Source: Hoplostethus atlanticus (Eukaryota > Chordata > Actinopteri > Trachichthyiformes > Trachichthyidae). From it: a DNA stretch of 64,000 bases. Positions within the stretch are counted from its first letter, which is position 1; every line of letters starts with the position of its first letter. Shown piece by piece: positions 32,689-43,960 of this stretch. The position numbers and the translations under genes were made by a program. The DNA is taken from the NCBI GenBank assembly GCA_034670405.1, contig JAXDDX010000172.1:496001-560000 (forward strand). The letters are read 5' to 3'. Under the pieces are notes generated by a model. The model ran no database searches, was not told the origin of the DNA, and saw only the letters and a list, made by a program, of their open reading frames with translations.

Positions 32689-33135
32689 TGATGTGGGGGG
32701 AGGAAGAGTCCCGGTCAGGGCCAGTGATAAGGACTGGACCTCCTCGCCAACACTTAATCTTCTTCATAATTCAGTCGTTACTGGAGTCTCACAACAGGTT
32801 CAAAGAATTCACTGGAGATGATCAGAGTTTGATGCATAGAGTTTTATTCTTCAACAGAAACAAAACCCGGGTTGGCTCCGGAACCAGACCAAAATACAAC
32901 TGTCTGTGCATGATCTTATATATCCCAAGAACTGGGTGGAGAATACTGACTTCTCCGCCCTGTTTTCCCAAAACAACCTATTGCCATCCACAAAACAATG
33001 GTGTCATATCTCTCATAACTTCCAAATTTGGGCCCTACAGGTGACTGTTACATAACACCATTATATAATACGCTTTGGGCCTATCTGCGCATGTCTGGGT
33101 CGGTGACCTCGGCCCTCCAGGTGGCCGCTACATCA
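32689..33135 (-). repeat. LTR copy 3 with adjacent polypurine tract
   Basis: The ends are TGATGT...ACATCA, a 6-bp inverted pair, giving 447 bp. Directly to the right (33136-33156), the sense strand reads AAGGGGGGAGCACCCAGGG, a polypurine tract, so this is a 3' LTR of a minus-strand element whose interior is missing. On the other side it abuts the repeat shared with 8441-8508. Related to copies 1 and 2. Confidence 0.7.
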
Positions 33136-33156
33136 CCCTGGGTGCTCCCCCCTTAC

Positions 33157-33888
33157 GATTGCAGGCTTCCCCCCCCACGATTGCAGGCGCTGGGTACTGT
33201 TTAATTACACGATTACAAATGCTTTCCCAGCTGTGGGACTCTCTAGGCATATTCTGGGCATATTCAGCCTGTCCTCTTGACACCCTTATCTTGTGAAGAC
33301 TCCAGACCATATTTTTTAAAACTTTATGATTACCTTATGATTTTCAGGTTACATGCTTAATCAGACACAATCTTTTATATTTATGCAAACCTAATATATT
33401 GATATAAATGATATTACTCAATACAAAGCATATTCAGAAAGCTCTGCTGCGCTTAATTTTAAATATCGCCGATAAAAAAAACCCTCAACCGACTACTTTG
33501 AAAACTTAAGTTCGTTTCACAGCATTTACCAGATAGACTAAAGAGTATATTAACATAAAAGATGCGAAGATGGACATGGGCTAACTGGGCTTATCTGCAT
33601 TATCCAGTCTTTTTTGGATGACTCAAGGTTCGGATATAGTAACGTTATAGCCTAGCTCTTCAGAAGGCATTTGTCATATACACAACAATTACGTGAAGCA
33701 GTCGTTGGCAATGAAATTCTTGTATCTCAGGCTGAACCAGCCAATCACAACTTTGTAGTTAGGAAAGTGTGGTATACCTAATACCTAGTTTTGATTATTT
33801 TTGTTTGTTTCATGGTGCTTGATGCTAAAATTATCTTTTCAGATTTAGCAAGCAGATCAAAAAGTGGACCAGATCAAAAACTTGACCA
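33157..33888. other. No gene recognised
   Basis: Mixed sequence with a duplicated GATTGCAGGC phrase near 33157-33187 and AT-rich intronic-like sequence. It ends with a T-rich tract and CAG-like acceptor near 33840 before the zinc-finger frame. Confidence 0.4.
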
Positions 33889-34110
33889 ATGCAGTGGAGC
33901 TGTAAGTACTGCACATTTTGTGCTGAAAAGAGAGGCTACTTACTTAAGCATTACCGCTTAAAACATGGATGCCACACTCGGATATCACCACTCCCATGCC
34001 TTCATAAGGAATGCCTGTGCACGTTTAAATCTTTTAATGCACTCAAAGTACACTTATCAACATAGCACACTCAAAAGGATCTAGTGAAAGTGAGTAAAAC
34101 TGCATTCCAC

Positions 34111-34124
34111 TGTCAGCTGTCAGC
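34111..34124 (+). repeat. 7-bp tandem duplication that breaks the zinc-finger frame
   Basis: TGTCAGC is present twice in a row. With both copies, the frame runs into a stop; the zinc-finger reading resumes in the frame expected if one copy is the original. Confidence 0.8.
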
Positions 34125-34520
34125 TGTGCGACTTTGTGGAGCCTTGCACTGAAGATGACTTTTTCACCCACTTGCGAAGACATTTGAAGCTGAAGCAAAA
34201 GGTTACTTGTCCATATCAAGGCTGTAACTTTCAGAGCAATGTTTATTCCACCTTTAATGCACACAAAAGCAAAGCGCATCAAATGGACAATAAGATGGCA
34301 TTCAAACCTGAAATTGTTTCAGAGAATGTACTTGAAAAACTTCCCCCTAATCTGAATGTTCAACCTGAGGATGGTGTCCCTGAAGCTGATGATGTTGAGT
34401 TCGAGGTTACTGAGTTTAGCGAAGATGTGGAAGACTTGGAGAGTCAGTTGGAACATAATGTAGCTGCTCTTTTTCTGAAAATGTTATCAATTCTTAACAT
34501 CTATGAAAATGCCATGCAAG

Positions 34521-34562
34521 AGGTTATAGAGCAGAGGTTATAGAGCAGCAGTTATAGAGCAG
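34521..34562 (+). repeat. 14-bp unit in three tandem copies
   Basis: AGGTTATAGAGCAG, AGGTTATAGAGCAG, CAGTTATAGAGCAG. Two extra copies add 28 nt, which shifts the frame by one and accounts for the change of frame between the finger region and the transposase core. Confidence 0.85.
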
Positions 34563-36516
34563 ATCAACCAAATTCACTTCTACTGGGGGATCATTGTCAA
34601 CTGCTAGCAAGCGAATATCATACATTTTAAGAGAATTCCCTGTGGTAATGCCTGTTGAGTTTCTCCTAAAAAACGACAAGCAGACAGTTGTGTATGTCCC
34701 CATACTAAAAATGCTGCAGACATTGCTAAGAGACATTTTGGATAAGGCCATGTCACCTGAGACAAATTTGTCACAGAGATACAAATCTCACAGGGATGGT
34801 TCCTGCTTTAAAGACCATTCTCTCTTGACAGAGGAAGAGTTCAGGATTGCTCTTTGCTTGTACATAGATGATTTTGAGGTGGCTAACCCCTTGGGAACCT
34901 CCAGAAAGAAACACAAGCTATGTGCCATCTACTGGGTAGTTGGCAATCTGCATCCTAAATATCGCTCCTCTCTTCATTCCATTCAGCTTGCTCTGCTTTG
35001 CAAGGTCAACAACGTCAAAGACTATGGTTATGGTGAAATTCTTCACCCTCTCATTCAGGACCTTGTTTCCCTTGAGCAACATGGTGTATATGTCGAACAG
35101 TTAGGAGCCAGCATAAAAGGCACTGTATTATTTGTCGCAGCAGATAATTTAGCTGCCCATTCTTTGGGAGGGTTCTTTGAAAGCTTCACAGTTAGTCAGA
35201 TGTGTCGATTCTGTATGGCCAAGCGGGAGGAAATACAACACAAGGAAGTGCGGACAGGCTCATTCCAACCAAGAACAAAAGAAACTCATGACAGACATGT
35301 GCAAGACGTATTGCAGGATTCTACCATGGCTCGACAATATGGTGTGAAAGGAAGCTGCCCGCTTAGTGAAATCTTGGAACATTTTCATGTTGTCGATGGT
35401 TTCCCACCAGACCTTTTGCATGATCTTCTGGAGGGCGTTGTTCCAGCTGAATTGGCCTTGTGCTTGAAGGCACTGATATCAAAGGGATACATCTCACTTG
35501 AAACCCTGAATGTGGCTATTAAACAGTTTCCGTATACCTTTTCAGACAGAACAAACCAACCCCAGCTCATCACAAAGAACTTTTCCTCCAAGGGAACAAT
35601 TGGAGGAAATGGTCATGAAAATTGGATACTTCTCCGACTTCTGCCACTACTGATTGGTCATCACATTCCTGAGGGGGATGAAACTTGGGAGGTTTTAATG
35701 AACTTAAAAGATGTAGTGGAATTGTCAGTGTCCGCAAGCTTTACACAGGAGTCTGTGTACTTTCTTGATTGCAAGATCTCAGAACATAGAGATTCATTTC
35801 AGAAAGTCTTCCCGAATGAACAACTACGACCAAAGCACCACTACATTGAGCACTACCCTCAATTAATTCAAACCTTTGGGTCCATTATCTGATGTGTGGA
35901 CAATGCGTTTTGAAGGAAAACACAAGTTTTTCAAAAAAGTTGTGCGTCACGCTCACAATTTCAAGAACATACCCCTTACTTTAGCTCTCAGACACCAGAA
36001 AATGATAGCCTTCCATTTAGCTACCACCTCCTTTTTCAAGCCATCTGTTGAAATGAGTAAAGTCTGTGATGGTTGCTTCATTTCCTGAAAATGTGCAGAA
36101 CTGTCTATCACAGGAATGCCCAGCAGAACACAGTCCTTGTAGCATCTCCTGTCTGCATAGATGGCATTAAGTACAGTGCTGATATGGTCATTTCGGTTGG
36201 ATCTTGCTCAGGGCTCCCAGAATTCAGACAAATAGCAAAGATTGTGGTGATCAATACCGACATAATATTTGTCTGCAGACTTATGACCTCATGGTATGAT
36301 GAGCATTTTAGAGCATATGAGCTCTGTAGCAGCCATTTGTCCACCCTCTCAGTCACCCAGTTGTCTGAACTGAATGATGTTTTCCCCCTGTCACTTTACA
36401 GAGTGAGAGGCAAACAGCTTGTTACACTTAAACGGTACATATCATGCTTAGTGACGTAAACACTGAAATGGAATCTCACACAAATTTCTAAATTTTTCTC
36501 AGGTTGAGTTATCAAA

Positions 36517-39500
36517 ATGGACCAAAGGTTATTGCTGAGAGTTGTCATCAATGAAGATGATATTAGGAAGTTAACTTTAAATGAGAGAACGGATTCCATT
36601 GAAGAATTAAAAGTGCAACTGAAGGATAAACTGTTGCTGCAATATGACTTTAAACTGCAGTATGAAAATCAAGACTTCAATAGCCCTCTGCAATTTGACT
36701 GAACTATCAGATTTGGCTGAAAGAGCGACGCTGAAAATCATCCCCCTCATGACTCTCAATTTAACAGCCCTGTCATCACCCACCACAACATCAGACACTG
36801 AGTGCAGCACAGCAAGCATTGAGATCCTGTCGACTGCTGGATCATCACCATTGCTAAGAAGACAACAATGGCCAGAGTTCTTTGACATACCCAATTTCTC
36901 AGTTGATGTTCAGTACAGACTTAGGCAGGGAGATCTTGCGTTTTTGAAAGACGGAACACGTATGAATCCATCACGAGATATGAAGCATGACATACTCGAA
37001 AAGCTTGCTGAGACAAGGTACAGTTTTAAGGCTTATCCTGAAGATGGCGACATCAGCGGTGTTGCAAAAGCATTGATTAGCAAGCACCCCTGCCTTACTG
37101 AGCCTGGTTCTCAGCCGGGATGGTATGGCTGGAAGAACAGCCTTAAATTTAAGATGGCCAATTATCGCACAAAGCTGCGAAAAGCCGGACATGACGATGT
37201 AGCAATCAATGGGGGTAAAAGAAGTAAAGGCAACCCAGAGGGAGAATCATCAAGCAAGAATATCAAACGGCCAAAAAGAGGTGAAGCAAATGATCTGCCT
37301 AATTTACCTGAAGGACATGATGAAACAAGCCTCGAAAATGCCAGAAAGGTTATCATGGAAGAAATGAAGAAAAAAACGACCAAATGGCACTCTCATCTCA
37401 CAACTGATGGACCAAACATTCTCACTTCGCAGACAAGAGATTGTAAAAGAGGAGCCTGCTGTAGAGAACATGGTTGAACGATGGCCAGCACTTTTCACGG
37501 AGAGACAGGTAAGCTACTATTTTTGTCCTGAATAGTGCCTGAAAGTTGAGCTTCCTCCAAGGCTGCATTTCATCATCCCAAAGTTCCCAACCAATCAAAT
37601 AATAGTTTGCACAACTGTTATGAATCAAATCGATGTCTACTTAATGTGCTGGTTCTTCTTCTCCTCCCCCTTCTATACTTTTTCAGGTATTTGCTGAGTT
37701 TAATAGAATTGCCAGTAAGAATCTTGAGGGAGACTTCTTTGAGGCTCTGGACCAGCACACCCCACGTTTCATTGAACTCTTCAAGTCAAAAAAAAGGAAC
37801 TGTTGCACAGAAACTGACCGAGTTAATGTAGCATATCAACTGGGTGGTAAGTAATTTTACTTTGCAACTTTTGAGTAATCCTCAGTGTCATCTACATTGA
37901 TGCCACTAAGGCGCTACTTCAAAGCCCTGTCCAAAAATTAGAGCCTTCTCCCCCCAGATGATACATACCAACCAATTTCCCTACTCCCTGTCTGACTTGT
38001 GCCTTGTAAATTTGTCTCTTAACTGATCTTTTCTGTCTCTGTATCTTTAGACACCAGACGTGACTGCACTGCGCTCCGTTGTCCTCAAAGGCATTCCAAT
38101 TGTATTCGGCGACGACTCCAGTGAATTCTACAAGACATGTGTAGCCAGCTGGAATGGCACAGCAGGGGGTGGGCCTCTCCACAGCCACTCCCATCCACAG
38201 GTTTTCCCAATTAGGATTTAGGGTATATAAGCGGTGGATAGGGCTATGCTCTCTGGCTGTGCATGACTCCTCCCTGTGGCAAGGTAGCTGGTATCCAGGT
38301 TCGCGTGGTATTTCTCTGGGCATGGGCTTAACTCCATTGTAGGGCATAGATGAGGTAAGGTCATTCTTTACATACAAATGTTTAACACGCAGCATAGGGT
38401 AGACTGTCATAATGTTGCTCTTTTGCTTTAGGTCCTTCTGCGTGACAATCTACCCCCTGCAAACCTTCCCTAACAGACCCTACTGCTACTTTGTTTAGGT
38501 TATTGTTTTCTCTTTCTTTTGTGTTGAGGGTGGTTATAGGTTGGGTACTGTACTCCCCACACCAGTGAAATGTATGTTTTGAAGTGTTTGTTTCGAGGCC
38601 TAGCTGTGCGCACCAGCCTGCTTAGGAGGGTACTGGTTGGCCTTCCCTCACCTTCACGTCACGACTGTTATCTGTAGTGGTAATACGCTTCCCTCACGGG
38701 GTGAACGCCTCCCTTAATCTTGCGGTGTGTGAGATCTTGGGCACCACGTGCGTGGAAGGTGAGTGGCCTAGCCACCTAGGTATTCAGCCTACCTCTCTGC
38801 AATTGGTCGTTGTCCACTGGCCTAGTCTAACCGAATACTGGTTCTGTTTGTGGCAGTCAGTAGCCATTTTTATTAGTCTGTTTTTAGGAAACCAATAAAT
38901 GTGTTTTAGTCTGTTTTTAGGAAACCAATAAATGTGGTGTTTTTTTAGCAAGAATTATTATTATTCCCTCTGTCTTTTATAATAAATGTGCAAATTACTT
39001 TGTTGCAAATTCACGTCTCAGCTCCTCATTGACTTACCTGTGCATTTTCTAATGAGGGGAACCCATCGGGTTATATATATCTATAATAATTCCTTGAGTT
39101 AACATCTTCAAGGTGGCGTTGTCGCTCCAAATTATAAACTTACTACTACCTGCTCCTACACGCCGGTCACACATGCTTTGTAAGTACTTGCACACAAAAA
39201 AACTGTTAGGTCTGCATTTATTGAAAAATCATATCCAGTACTCATACAGATGTAGAACAAAGATGTAACTGTCTGCACAATATACAGTGAGGTCTGTACG
39301 TTTTTGTAGTGACACGTGTTTTGTGCTCAAATTCCTCCACAATTCATCTTGTATGTAAACACCCTGTAATTAAAATTGAAAAGTTGCCACTTAAACCTTA
39401 TAGTCATTAATTAATTTCAAATCTCAGGACCAGGAGTCTAGAGTGAAAAGTCAGTGTCACTGTTCAAAAATGTACGGCCCTTGTTGTATATGCTTCCGTA

Positions 39501-39980
39501 GTTTTAGTTTATTTATTTGGCTACAGTGTTGCAATGCAGCGTGAATGTGTATTTAGAGCTCTATTCCCTACCAAATACTTTAACACCAAAATTAAATGTT
39601 TTCATAAGAAGCGCAAATCCAATGGGTAGCAAACATAACTTGCTATTCTAAAGAACATGTTTCTTTGTAGGATACGGCGAGAGATGAGGCCCTAGCATCT
39701 GTGACAGTTGGTGTGAAGATAGTCCTCAGCAAGGTCCAAACTCAATGCACCTGCAGCCCATCTCCACTGCATCATACTAAAGGGAGGTATTGTCATGGAC
39801 AATATTAAAGACTTGCCTCAGGCAGTTTGCCTGTTATTTGGGCATACGTATGCTTTGCATTTGGATTACCCAAAATGCATGGCGAATACACTCAAATCCA
39901 TTCAAACAGCATTGCTTGGATTGGGAAACAAAACCCTCTCACCAAAACTGTTAACTCTGAAAAACAGTCTACTGGGTTAG
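36517..39980 (+). pseudogene. SAMD3-like protein, gene B of the two-gene unit, broken by a solo LTR
   Basis: Exon 1 (36517-37508) starts MDQRLLLRVVINEDDIRKLT, a PB1/ubiquitin-like segment, shifts frame once near 36690, then reads WPEFFDIPNFSVDVQYRLRQ, KHDILEKLAETRYSF and ISKHPCLTEPGS...WYGWKNSLKFKMANYRTKLR. Another shift lies near 37385. Further exons: 37689-37846 (VFAEFNRIASKNLEGDFFEA), 38051-38139 resumed at 39176-39179 (TPDVTALRSVVLKGIPIVFG), and 39671-39980 (MDNIKDLPQAVCLLFGHTYA, stop TAG). This wording matches proteins annotated as sterile-alpha-motif-containing 3-like in fish, though no SAM domain is visible here. The gene follows the transposase head to tail, which suggests an accessory protein of the same transposon. 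Confidence 0.7.
38140..39171 (+). mobile_element. Solo LTR inserted in an exon of gene B
   Basis: The insert starts TGTAGCCAGCTGG and ends CGCCGGTCACA (TG...CA), about 1.03 kb. It is flanked by ACATG/CATG on both sides (38135-38139 and 39171-39175). The exon reads into the left copy (FYKTC) and out of the right copy, followed at once by a donor GTAAGTAC (39180). It contains a TATA-like GTATATAAGCGG (38221-38232) and a 32-bp duplication with AATAAA (about 38874-38935). The ends share TGTAGC...GTCACA with the Ty3/gypsy LTR at 13066, so it is probably a Ty3/gypsy solo LTR. Confidence 0.9.
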
Positions 39981-40197
39981 ACCAGTGAAGAGTCATCAGC
40001 TATCAGCCATCAAGGCGCACTTACCGCTGCAATCATTATTGTACTGTTAATTGTTACGCGAGAAAAGTTTGATATTTTTGTGAAACTGTACTCGCTTATT
40101 TGCTGTCCCAGCTATTTCTACAATGTTCAATTCACATTCAAATCTGTACCAGTGGTGGCAATAGCAACCCATTGTGTCTGTAAGAGTTGATCGCTCA

Positions 40198-40770
40198 GGC
40201 TAGGATAATGTGGCCAGAGAAGAATCCAGCAAAGGTTGTGCATTGTTTACATTCATGCTTTGAAAACTTTTAATAGAGTTCTAATGTCATACAAATACTT
40301 GATATTTGTGGAGAACCCAAGGGGTGATGTTTTTCTTTGAAAATTTTGTTTTGTTTGTTTAATCCTGGGATTGATGCTCGGTTCGGGACACAAACTATGT
40401 TGGTTGTAGTTTCAGTGCTCACTGGCAGGGCAGGAATCTTTGAAATCCCAAGCATTTCATTGTATTTCAGAAACCCAAAGGTCCCTTAAAAACCTTAGCT
40501 TTGAAAACAAGACTTGCCACTAGACTTATATCATATTAGCAATGGCTGCCACTTCTATTCATCTGTACTTGTGCCAGTTAGTTTGAATGAAAAAAAGAAA
40601 AACAAAGGAGGCTGGGATAATGTGGCCAGAAAAGAATCCAGCAAAGGTTGTGCATTGTTTTAATGGAGTTCTTATGTCATACAAAAACTGGATATTTGTG
40701 AAGAACCCAAGGGGTGATATGTTTGTTTAATCCTATGACTGATTGGGACACAAACTGTTGGTTGTAGTTT
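40198..40770. repeat. Local duplication downstream of gene B
   Basis: AATGTGGCCAGAGAAGAATC and the following CAGCAAAGGTTGTGCATTGT occur at about 40206 and again at 40618; GAACCCAAGGGGTGAT recurs at 40313 and 40704. The second copy lacks a short stretch. From 39981 to 41470 no other gene was seen. Confidence 0.75.
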
Positions 40771-41473
40771 CAGTTTGTCAAAATTGCATAGGTCCGGTTG
40801 GCTTTACCAGTATAGGTTCACAGTCTTGTAGTTAACAGGTACTTGTTTAATATTGAGAGACACTTAATGGTTAGTATGTCTTCCTTTTCACGTGCAAGGA
40901 ATTAACACATAAAAATGTGATTTTTATTTTGCCTTGTCCAATAATACAACATACGCAAACCTCATGTACTACAGTTCAATGTCAAACCACAAGTTTGTTG
41001 TTTGAGCTCATGTTTTCATCAGCTAAAATAATGGTAATATACTTGTTTATTGTTCAGCCCAGATCTGTCCAATGTGCAATGTTGGTTGAATAACTTTTTT
41101 TGTCATTTGAAAATAAATGTTGTAATGCAGCTGAATCAACCCAATGAGTGTTCTGAATGCATTGTTTTTAGATTATTATAGTTTACACGTTTATAGATAA
41201 ATTATAAAGTGTTGTAATTGTTATAGTAGGATTCTCTCAGTTCAAGGAACTTAGTTTGTTTAATTAAGTGAACCTGAAAAATGAGTGAGTAGAACTAAGT
41301 GTTAAATTGTGGTTAGTGATTAATTTTAAAATAGGGTTCAATTTGTATCAAGCAGTGCACACAAAATGAAATAATTAAGTTCTCACAAAGCATGGCTTTT
41401 AAGTTACATAAACTTAAATTAAGTAGTACAACTAAATAAATTACCTTTTAAGTATTGTACACTCCAGCCAACT

Positions 41474-41921
41474 TATATTTTACAGTGTAGCTGCATCTTC
41501 CCTGTGGCCAAGTAGCGTAGAGTTGTCACAACCTTGATCTCCGGTGTTATTGGGTTGTTTTGTTGGTGAAGTGACTGCATCCCCGACTAGCTCTACTAAG
41601 ATCATAATACCCTTGCGATTAAGGAGATACCTTTTTAAAAGCTCAGTATCATTAAATGTTTCTAAAATGTTGACGCGCTTACGAGGCGGATTGCGGGCAG
41701 CAGCCATTTTAGGATTGTTTGTGATTTGGTCTTAGGAGTCCAATTGACTACCCCCAATTTTTCACAGACTTAAGAGCTGGTTTTAGCGCTAAAATGCACA
41801 AAATGCTCTTAGACCAAAAATTGTCCTCATTTTAGGACAGTGATTATTTTTAAGAGTTTCTCCTAAAATCAGCAAGTTGGGAGCTACTTTTAACCTTAAG
41901 ATGTTTTGTAAATACGGCCTC
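41474..41921 (-). pseudogene. Harbinger transposase N-terminus, broken
   Basis: The frame from ATG 41707 reads MAAARNPPRKRV, then FNDTELLKRYLLNRKGIMIL, ending at a TGT-rich stop region; the conserved continuation ITPEIKVVTTLRYLATGKMQ is read in another frame (about 41555-41490), so there is a 1-nt frameshift near 41555. These motifs match the N-terminal part of PIF/Harbinger transposases (HARBI1-like). The DDE core is missing. The sequence upstream ends GAGGCCGTATTTACAAAACA (sense strand from 41921), a Harbinger-type terminus. Confidence 0.7.
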
Positions 41922-42099
41922 TGGTGTTTTACAGTATGCACAAACACGTTCACTACGGTCATATTTAAACATATTAAAGGTTGAGTTTCTTCTTTTCTTC
42001 CATCCTGAGCAGAGTGTAAACTTTTATCTGTTGATTTCTAGAATTTCTGTCAGCATGAAAGCGCCGCTCAAAGCGAGATGAAGTTTTAACAGAAAACAC

Positions 42100-42712
42100 A
42101 CCATCTGTCAAATAAATTTTCCTTTGGCAAATTCCACATAGGTCTGTCTATCGAGTTTACGTAAAATGTTGTCTATATGCTTCTGGGACAAGTTCATAGG
42201 CATGCAGAATCGCTGCTTTTACCGAATCATAATCTGAACTGTCCAGTGTCAAAGTGTAAGCCTGTTGAGCCTTACACATTGCAAAAGTAAAGTCCAAACT
42301 TCTCAGGGCCATGAACAGCAGGACTGCCGGCTAATGCAATTCTTTCATTCTCCAGTTTCTGTAATTCCCTCTTATACCCATAATTTCTAACCTTTTAGTT
42401 TCTTGTTCGAGTTTCCAGTTCAAGCTGAAGCTTCAGAGTCTAAGGCGAGGTAACTGATAGATCTAAGTCAGGAAAAGGGGGTTGTTCACCTAAACCTAGG
42501 ACTACAGCTGGTTTATCAGAAACGTCCGACTTAGCAGTAAGAACTTCCATTTCCGTCAGAAAACCTGAATGGACATATGTTGTCTTTCAGTCGTTCGTCG
42601 CTACTTGTAAATTCCACATGATGGTGATAAGCAGTCTTTAACAACTGTTCTTTAGGTGTCTTAACAAGCCTTCAGATGGATATTCAAGAAACTCATCAAC
42701 TCCAGATGCCAT
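42100..42712 (-). pseudogene. Gypsy-type gag with SCAN-like region, broken
   Basis: The minus frame opens at ATG 42712 (MASGVDEFLEYPSEGLLRHL). Later segments, in shifted frames, read ELETRTKRLEI, then MALRSLDFTFAMCKAQQAYT and SSDYDSVKAAILHAYELVPE, then AYRQHF (about 42320-42165). KAAILHAYELVPEAYRQ is typical of retroelement gag proteins with a SCAN-like capsid. Several frameshifts are present and no pol follows. It is unrelated to the gypsy element at 13066. Confidence 0.65.
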
Positions 42713-42719
42713 GGTAAGA

Positions 42720-43960
42720 AATACGAGCAACTATGAAAGATTAAGGAGAATATACATGCCTGAAAAAGTTATGGTGTCACAGCAACTCCCTAACACTACC
42801 ACTCAATTACTGCTTCAACAAAACGTACTTCAACAAATATCAGACGTGCAGGCTATCAAGCCAAGAAAAATACTCTACACACATGCACTACCAATACTCA
42901 AGGCCCCCCCAAAAAAACAAAACACCGCTTAGCCTTTAATGTTACCTACAAGTAGCATAAGGTAATTTTCAAACACATCACAACACTACAGCAAGTAGTC
43001 GAAGCCCACGACCAGCTAACTCAGACATAGCAGCTTGCAAAAACGCCTGGACAGTACACCAGACAAGTGAAATAACTGCTTCTATTAAGAAGCAAATACT
43101 GAAAACACAGCCAAACATCCTGGACCAGGATAACATGCTACAAGGTAACAAAAACAGTAGTGCACACAAGATACATGCAGAATAAAAGGTATACTAAGTA
43201 GCAGCGACTAGCTACACAATAGGCAAAGTCATAGAGAAACAGGGGACAAAAGACTGCCTCAAATGTGCATACACAAATGCCAACGCTTTTAAAACTGTAC
43301 CAACCACACACGCTGAAAATTACCAAATACACAGCACCAAACGATAACCTACTGACCATGAGTCATTATACTAAATCAGTGTTCCCTCACTCTGCCCAAA
43401 CAAAGTAACAGGTGTTACCAGTTACACTGATAAACAGAGCCACTGGGCACTACCATGAGATGGGTACTATTGAGTAGGAGCTTCCCTGGAACCTGTCTAC
43501 TAGAAAGAAAGATCTAACTAATAACCTAAACTAGTCTTCAGTGCCGTACCAGACCCGAGGCAAACTTTAAACGCTGAGCTTGTGAGCGCTGATGGAGAAC
43601 CAAATCCGACGCGTACCCCCACCCGGGATTAACACCAAAAAAGGAAAACATAAAGTGACAAGCCCGCAGGACATGCCCGATGACTATGGCTAACTAGGGT
43701 AAGATGATTGATAATCAAACTGAGAGAGAGAGAGCGAGAGAGAGAGCGAGAGAGAGAGAGAACCATGATTCTAATAAAAACAATTATTGTTTTCAGAGAA
43801 CCACCCCAAACTAATTGGAAAAAGCTGAACTCTGAGGATGAAGGCTGTTGTTGCACCTGTCCTATCAACTGTTTCAGGTGAAATGACCATACAAATTGTT
43901 AAAAAAAAAAAGTAGTACAGTAAAATGACTTTACATGTCACAAGGGTAGACAAATGGATG
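42720..43960. other. No gene; GA microsatellite at 43725-43762
   Basis: The stretch is A/C-rich on the plus strand and may include the 5' leader or LTR remains of the gag fragment to its left, but no LTR pair is visible. At 43725-43762 the sequence is an interrupted GA repeat. Confidence 0.4.

Larger units (their letters stand above)
33889..36460 (+). pseudogene. C2H2 finger plus CACTA-like transposase, gene A of a two-gene unit, broken
   Basis: From ATG 33889, C2H2-type fingers follow: WSCKYCTFCAEKRGYLLKHY, CLHKECLCTFKSFNALKVHL and VTCPYQGCNFQSNVYSTFNA. The long frame 34594-35892 carries the transposase core: VLFVAADNLAAHSLGGFFES, MCRFCMAKREE and PPDLLHDLLEGVVPAELALC, then PKHHYIEHYPQLI. 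The next frame continues with VWTMRFEGKHKFFKKVVRHA and later SCSGLPEFRQIAKIVVIN. The DNL...ESF...CRFC and LLHDLLEGV patterns resemble CACTA (EnSpm) transposases. Breaks: TAG 34063-34065; a 7-bp tandem duplication at 34111-34124; a 14-bp unit in three copies at 34521-34562; an extra G in the GGG at 35878-35880; and further shifts near 36085-36130. Gene B starts 57 bp downstream. Confidence 0.7.

Noticed and set aside
43629..43868. Minus-strand frame with repeated Ser-Leu residues
   Set aside because: The repeat comes from translating the GA microsatellite at 43725-43762.
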